Shown: positions 60,273-64,000 of the stretch, one piece after another | Numbering within the stretch: position 1 is the first letter of the stretch | How the letters are laid out: every line of letters begins with the position of its first letter | NCBI GenBank assembly: GCA_015257125.1 | Contig: JABZKU010000007.1 | Coordinates: forward strand, 1-64,000 | Length of the DNA stretch: 64,000 bases | Direction: 5' to 3' | DNA from: Prevotellaceae bacterium | GTDB lineage: Bacteria > Bacteroidota > Bacteroidia > Bacteroidales > Bacteroidaceae | Translations under genes and position numbers: made by a program | The notes under the pieces: generated by a model | The model's input: the letters and a program-made list of their open reading frames with translations, nothing else | Told to the model about the DNA's origin: nothing | The model's database searches: none

Positions 60273-63002
60273 TTATTTTTCGTCTTCCACAGCAGCCTGC
60301 GCAGCAGCAAGGCGGGCGATGGGCACACGGAAGGGCGAGCAGCTCACATAGTTGAGGCCTACGCGGTGGCAGAACTTCACGGAGCTGGGTTCACCGCCGT
60401 GTTCACCGCAGATGCCGCACTTGAGTTCGGGACGTACGGAGCGTCCCTTCTCTACGGCCATGTTCACAAGCTGACCCACGCCCTTCTGGTCGAGCACTTG
60501 GAAGGGATCGACTTTGAGAATCTTCTTCTCGAGGTAAACGGGGAGGAAGCTGGCGATGTCGTCGCGCGAATAACCGAAGGTCATCTGCGTGAGGTCGTTC
60601 GTACCGAAGGAGAAGTACTCTGCGCGGGTGGCGATGCGATCGGCCGTGAGAGCAGCGCGGGGGATTTCGATCATCGTGCCGACCTTGAAGTCTACGCTCA
60701 CGCCTTCTTCGGCGAAGAGCTTGGCAGCGGTGTCGCGAATCACCTTCTCTTGGTTCTCGAACTCATAGAGAATACCGGTGAGGGGCACCATGATTTCGGG
60801 ATGCGGATCGAGACCTTCCTTCTTCAGTTCGACAGCGGCACCGAGGATGGCGCGCGTCTGCATAGCGGTGATTTCGGGATAGGTGTTACCGAGACGGCAA
60901 CCGCGGTGTCCGAGCATCGGGTTGGCCTCAACCAACGAGTTGACACGCTGGCGGATGTATTCTACCGTCACGCCCATGGCCTTGGCCATTTCTTCTTGGC
61001 CGGCTTGATCGTGAGGAACGAATTCGTGGAGGGGGGGGTCGAGCAGACGCACGTTGACGGCCTTACCGTCCATGGCGCGGAAGATGCCGAGGAAGTCAGC
61101 CTTCTGATAGGGAAGGATCTTCTCGAGGGCCTTTTCGCGACCTTCAACGGTTTCGCTGAGGATCATTTCGCGCATGGCGACGATCTTTTCGGCTTCGAAG
61201 AACATGTGCTCCGTGCGGCAAAGACCGATACCCACAGCGCCGAACTTGGCAGCGACGAGAGCGTCTTGGGGCGTGTCGGCGTTGGTGCGCACTTGCAAGC
61301 GAGCATATTTGGCGCAGAGATCCATGAGTTCGGAGAAGTCGCCGCTGAGTTCAGCTGCTTCGGTGGGGATTTCGCCGGCGTAAACACAACCGGTCGTACC
61401 GTTGAGCGAAAGGAAATCGCCTTCCTTGAGCGTCTGACCATCGACGGTGAGCGTGCGTGCCTTGTAGTCCACAACGATGCCACCGGCGCCCGATACGCAG
61501 CACTTACCCATACCACGTGCCACAACGGCTGCGTGAGAGGTCATACCACCACGTGCCGTGAGGATACCTTCGGCAGCGGCCATACCGGCCAAGTCTTCGG
61601 GCGAGGTTTCGATACGCACCATGATGACCTTCTTACCGGCTGCGTGCCATTCTTCGGCATCGTCGGCGTGGAAGACGATCTGACCGCAGGCGGCACCGGG
61701 AGAAGCGGGCAAACCGCGCGTGATCTCGTGAGCACCGGCCAAAGCGCGCTTGTTGAAGACGGGGTGCAAGAGTTCGTCGAGCTTGTTGGGCTCGCAACGC
61801 TTGATGGCGGTTTTCTCGTCGATGAGTCCTTCGTGAAGGAGATCCATGGCGATCTTCACCATTGCGGTACCCGTGCGCTTACCGTTACGCGTTTGGAGGA
61901 ACCAGAGTTTGCCTTCCTGTACCGTGAACTCCATGTCTTGCATGTCGCGATAGTGCTGCTCGAGTTTGTTCTGCAAGGTGTCGAGTTCCTTGTAAATCTC
62001 GGGCATGGCTTCTTCCATGGAGGGGAACTTGGCAACGCGTTCTTCTTCGCTGATACCGGCACGTTCTGCCCAACGCTGTGCACCGATCTTGGTGATCTGC
62101 TGAGGCGTGCGGATACCGGCTACCACGTCTTCACCTTGTGCGTTTACCAAATACTCACCGTTGAAGAGGTTCTCACCGTTACCGGCGTCGCGGCTGAAGC
62201 AAACACCCGTTGCAGAGGTTTCGCCCATGTTACCGAACACCATGGCTTGTACGTTCACAGCCGTACCCCACTCGTCGGGGATCGACTCCATCTTACGATA
62301 GAGAATGGCGCGCTCGTTCATCCAGCTGCGGAATACCGCGCAAATGGCACCCCAAAGTTGTTCTTTGGGATCTGCGGGGAAGTCGTGGCCGGTTTGTGCT
62401 TTGATGGCGGCCTTAAAGCGCTCAACGAGATCTTTCAGTTCTTCGACCGTGAGATCCTTGTCGAGGTGAATGCCACGAATGGCCTTCACTTCCTCGATGA
62501 TGGCTTCGAAGGGATCGATGGCTTCCTTGTTCTCGGGCTTCATGCCGAGCACAACGTCACCGTACATTTGCACGAAACGACGATAGGAGTCGTATACGAA
62601 GTGGGGGTTGCCGGTTTTGGCAGCGAGACCTTCTGCAACTTCGTCGTTGAGACCGAGGTTGAGAATGGTGTCCATCATACCGGGCATCGATGCGCGCGCA
62701 CCGGAACGCACGGAGAGCAACAGCGGGTTGGTGGGGTCGCCAAACTTGCTGTTCATGCTCACTTCCGTTGTAGCAATGGCGGCTGCCACGGCATCGGTAA
62801 GTTCGGCAATGATGGCTTCCTGACCTACGCGATAATAATCGTTGCACGTTTCGGTGGTGATGGTAAACCCGGGAGGAACGGGCACGCCAATCTTATTCAT
62901 CTCGGCGAGGTTGGCCCCTTTACCACCGAGCAAATCACGCATCGAGGCGTCGCCCTCGGCTTTTCCGTCGCCGAATGTGTAAACTCTTTTTACTTGTTCC
63001 AT
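60273..63002 (-). CDS. ppdK: Pyruvate, phosphate dikinase
   Basis: A 909-residue cytoplasmic enzyme that interconverts pyruvate, ATP and phosphate with phosphoenolpyruvate, AMP and diphosphate. The N-terminal ATP-grasp part has LGGKGANLAEMNKIGVPVPP followed by GFTITTETC. The phosphohistidine swivel domain has ILTARGGMTSHAAVVARGMG near residue 485. The C-terminal PEP-binding barrel has GTNDLTQMTFGYSRDD and ends GICGEHGGEPSSVKFCHRVG. In anaerobic Bacteroidales it links glycolysis and gluconeogenesis with diphosphate. The start is the ATG at 63002. Confidence 0.97.
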   Translation of the reverse strand: MEQVKRVYTFGDGKAEGDASMRDLLGGKGANLAEMNKIGVPVPPGFTITTETCNDYYRVGQEAIIAELTDAVAAAIATTEVSMNSKFGDPTNPLLLSVRSGARASMPGMMDTILNLGLNDEVAEGLAAKTGNPHFVYDSYRRFVQMYGDVVLGMKPENKEAIDPFEAIIEEVKAIRGIHLDKDLTVEELKDLVERFKAAIKAQTGHDFPADPKEQLWGAICAVFRSWMNERAILYRKMESIPDEWGTAVNVQAMVFGNMGETSATGVCFSRDAGNGENLFNGEYLVNAQGEDVVAGIRTPQQITKIGAQRWAERAGISEEERVAKFPSMEEAMPEIYKELDTLQNKLEQHYRDMQDMEFTVQEGKLWFLQTRNGKRTGTAMVKIAMDLLHEGLIDEKTAIKRCEPNKLDELLHPVFNKRALAGAHEITRGLPASPGAACGQIVFHADDAEEWHAAGKKVIMVRIETSPEDLAGMAAAEGILTARGGMTSHAAVVARGMGKCCVSGAGGIVVDYKARTLTVDGQTLKEGDFLSLNGTTGCVYAGEIPTEAAELSGDFSELMDLCAKYARLQVRTNADTPQDALVAAKFGAVGIGLCRTEHMFFEAEKIVAMREMILSETVEGREKALEKILPYQKADFLGIFRAMDGKAVNVRLLDPPLHEFVPHDQAGQEEMAKAMGVTVEYIRQRVNSLVEANPMLGHRGCRLGNTYPEITAMQTRAILGAAVELKKEGLDPHPEIMVPLTGILYEFENQEKVIRDTAAKLFAEEGVSVDFKVGTMIEIPRAALTADRIATRAEYFSFGTNDLTQMTFGYSRDDIASFLPVYLEKKILKVDPFQVLDQKGVGQLVNMAVEKGRSVRPELKCGICGEHGGEPSSVKFCHRVGLNYVSCSPFRVPIARLAAAQAAVEDEK

Positions 63003-63032
63003 ATTAGATGACTGTTTCAATTTTATATACTG

Positions 63033-63063
63033 CAAATATAACGCAATTTCAGCAATCCGCCAA
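63033..63063 (-). promoter_or_regulatory. Promoter of ppdK
   Basis: On the minus strand TTG, exactly 20 bases, TATATTTG. The predicted leader is about 25 nt. Confidence 0.8.
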
Positions 63064-63183
63064 ATAGATCAGCAGTTTTTGCTAACCATGGTTTGAAAAA
63101 ATCGCACGTTTTATACTGAAAACGCTACATGAACGCGAAGTTACAAAAAAAAACGACAAATCTATCGCCCGCGAAGGGTCTGT

Positions 63184-64000
63184 TCAGCGTCCAACGGCTT
63201 TGACGCCTTTCACGGTGCGGAGTTTTTTGATGAGCGAATTGAGCTGTGTCGTGTCGTCGACCAGGACAGTCAACTCGCCATAGAACAACCCGTCGTTGCT
63301 TTCGATGGAGATGTTGCGGAGCATGATGTGCTCTTCTTTCGAAATGATGGACGTGATGTTGTTCACAATGCCCAGGTCGTCCTGTCCCACCACATGCAAC
63401 GTGATGGGATAAGTGCTGCCGCCTTTGCCGGCCCAACGCACTTTCACCACGCGATAGGGGAAGCGTTCGCGCATCTCGCGGGCGTTGGGGCAACTGTCGC
63501 GGTGGATTTTGATGCCGCCCGAAACGGTGACAAAACCGAAGACCTCGTCGCCGTAAACCGGGTGGCAGCAACGTGCCATTTGGAATTGCACGCCTTTCAG
63601 ATTGCTGTTGTCGATCACCAAAACATCTTCTTGTCCCGCATCGACCGTGGGAGCGGCGTCGGAGAAACTGAAGGTTTCGGCACTGCGCACTTCGGCTCGT
63701 TCCGCCACACCGGCTTCGCGCTTCTGCAACTCGACATAGGTGTCGAGCGAAGCGTTGAGATCGATTTTGTCTTCGGCAATGTCGGTGTAAAAGTCGCCGG
63801 CTTCCTTATAACCCAGTTTCTTGATGAGTTGGTTCAGGACACGTTCGTCCCATTCGAGCTTGCGATTCTTCAATTTTCGCTCGAGCACTTCGCGTCCCAT
63901 GGCGCTGTCGCGACTTTTCATTTCGCGCAGGGCTTGACGAATCTTCGAACGGGCGTGAGAAGACACCACGATGTTCAACCATTCAAGGCGCGGTTGCTGG
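63184..64000 (-). CDS. RelA/SpoT-family (p)ppGpp synthetase/hydrolase, 3' part
   Basis: The last 270 or so residues of a bifunctional stringent-response enzyme; the gene runs out of the window at 64000. The visible part includes the end of the TGS region (LEWLNIVVSSHARSKIRQAL), a helical region and the conserved-cysteine domain (MARCCHPVYGDEVFGFVTVS, then IHRDSCPNAREMRERFPY). A C-terminal ACT domain follows (LHVVGQDDLGIVNNITSIIS). The catalytic domains lie outside, so it cannot be said whether synthesis and hydrolysis are both active. Confidence 0.92.
   Translation of the reverse strand, partial: QQPRLEWLNIVVSSHARSKIRQALREMKSRDSAMGREVLERKLKNRKLEWDERVLNQLIKKLGYKEAGDFYTDIAEDKIDLNASLDTYVELQKREAGVAERAEVRSAETFSFSDAAPTVDAGQEDVLVIDNSNLKGVQFQMARCCHPVYGDEVFGFVTVSGGIKIHRDSCPNAREMRERFPYRVVKVRWAGKGGSTYPITLHVVGQDDLGIVNNITSIISKEEHIMLRNISIESNDGLFYGELTVLVDDTTQLNSLIKKLRTVKGVKAVGR

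Noticed and set aside
60366..63011. An 881-codon open frame on the plus strand through ppdK
   Set aside because: Pure antisense shadow of the PPDK gene, whose motifs are complete on the other strand.
1..64000. tRNA, rRNA, riboswitch and phage-integrase genes
   Set aside because: Read through for conserved arms and known motifs; none could be supported. A covariance-model search would be needed to exclude small RNAs.

Overview
The window is a chromosomal segment of a Bacteroidota member, most likely of the order Bacteroidales and perhaps near Prevotellaceae. I place it from gene content and promoters, not from a database match. The gene content includes DUF4492 upstream of cydAB, a nuo operon with fused nuoCD and no nuoE, nuoF or nuoG beside it, a PASTA-rluD-ddl cluster, a NigD-like lipoprotein and DUF4834. 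The promoters repeatedly show the Bacteroidetes form: TTG, 19-20 bases, then TAnnTTTG. No tRNA, rRNA or CRISPR array was seen.

Layout. 0.2-2.0 kb: panC-panD-nadD (pantothenate and NAD synthesis), minus strand. 2.2-5.5 kb: DUF4492-cydA-cydB (cytochrome bd oxidase), plus strand. 5.6-12.0 kb: a low-GC accessory island. It holds a noncoding repeat, putative immunity genes, two decayed Rhs toxin modules that share a near-identical core, and a broken IS256-type transposase. 12.1-17.9 kb: gapA, mscL, guaA, psd, pssA and DUF4834. 18.1-19.9 kb: a DUF262/DUF1524 defence-type nuclease. 20.1-30.5 kb: a ten-gene nuo operon. 30.9-40.9 kb: envelope and surface genes (DUF1266 lipoprotein, phytase-like, GNAT, DUF2156, NigD-like, acyltransferase, ddl, rluD, PASTA protein). 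41-46.8 kb: rpmH, trpS, two related outer-membrane proteins, a MATE exporter and a metallo-beta-lactamase-fold hydrolase. 47-51.2 kb: a 1380-residue protein with an AlbA_2 (Schlafen) domain. 51.4-53.8 kb: a phosphate-selective-type porin and a ROK glucokinase. 53.9-59.7 kb: a second accessory island. 59.8-64 kb: DUF805, ppdK and the 3' part of relA/spoT.

The most unusual part is island 2. Three tandem plus-strand genes encode exported aspartyl-protease-like proteins, each with two DTG motifs. Each is followed by an inverted repeat and then, on the opposite strand, by a small peptide gene or its relic. Peptide 1 is an intact 56-residue precursor with a double-glycine leader ending in Gly-Gly and a core with SIWNWLK. 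Copy 2 has a stop in the leader and copy 3 has lost its leader. This looks like a repeated protease/GG-leader-peptide cassette that I do not recognise as a described system.

Both islands start just after the terminator of a housekeeping gene (cydB, glk) with a diverged copy of the same roughly 600-base noncoding repeat. Its 3' half is packed with GTGAAG/CTTCAC units in both orientations. Both islands also carry the same 20-base sequence at a junction and remnants of toxin-immunity cassettes. The backbone genes around them are ordinary respiratory, cofactor, envelope and central-metabolism genes.
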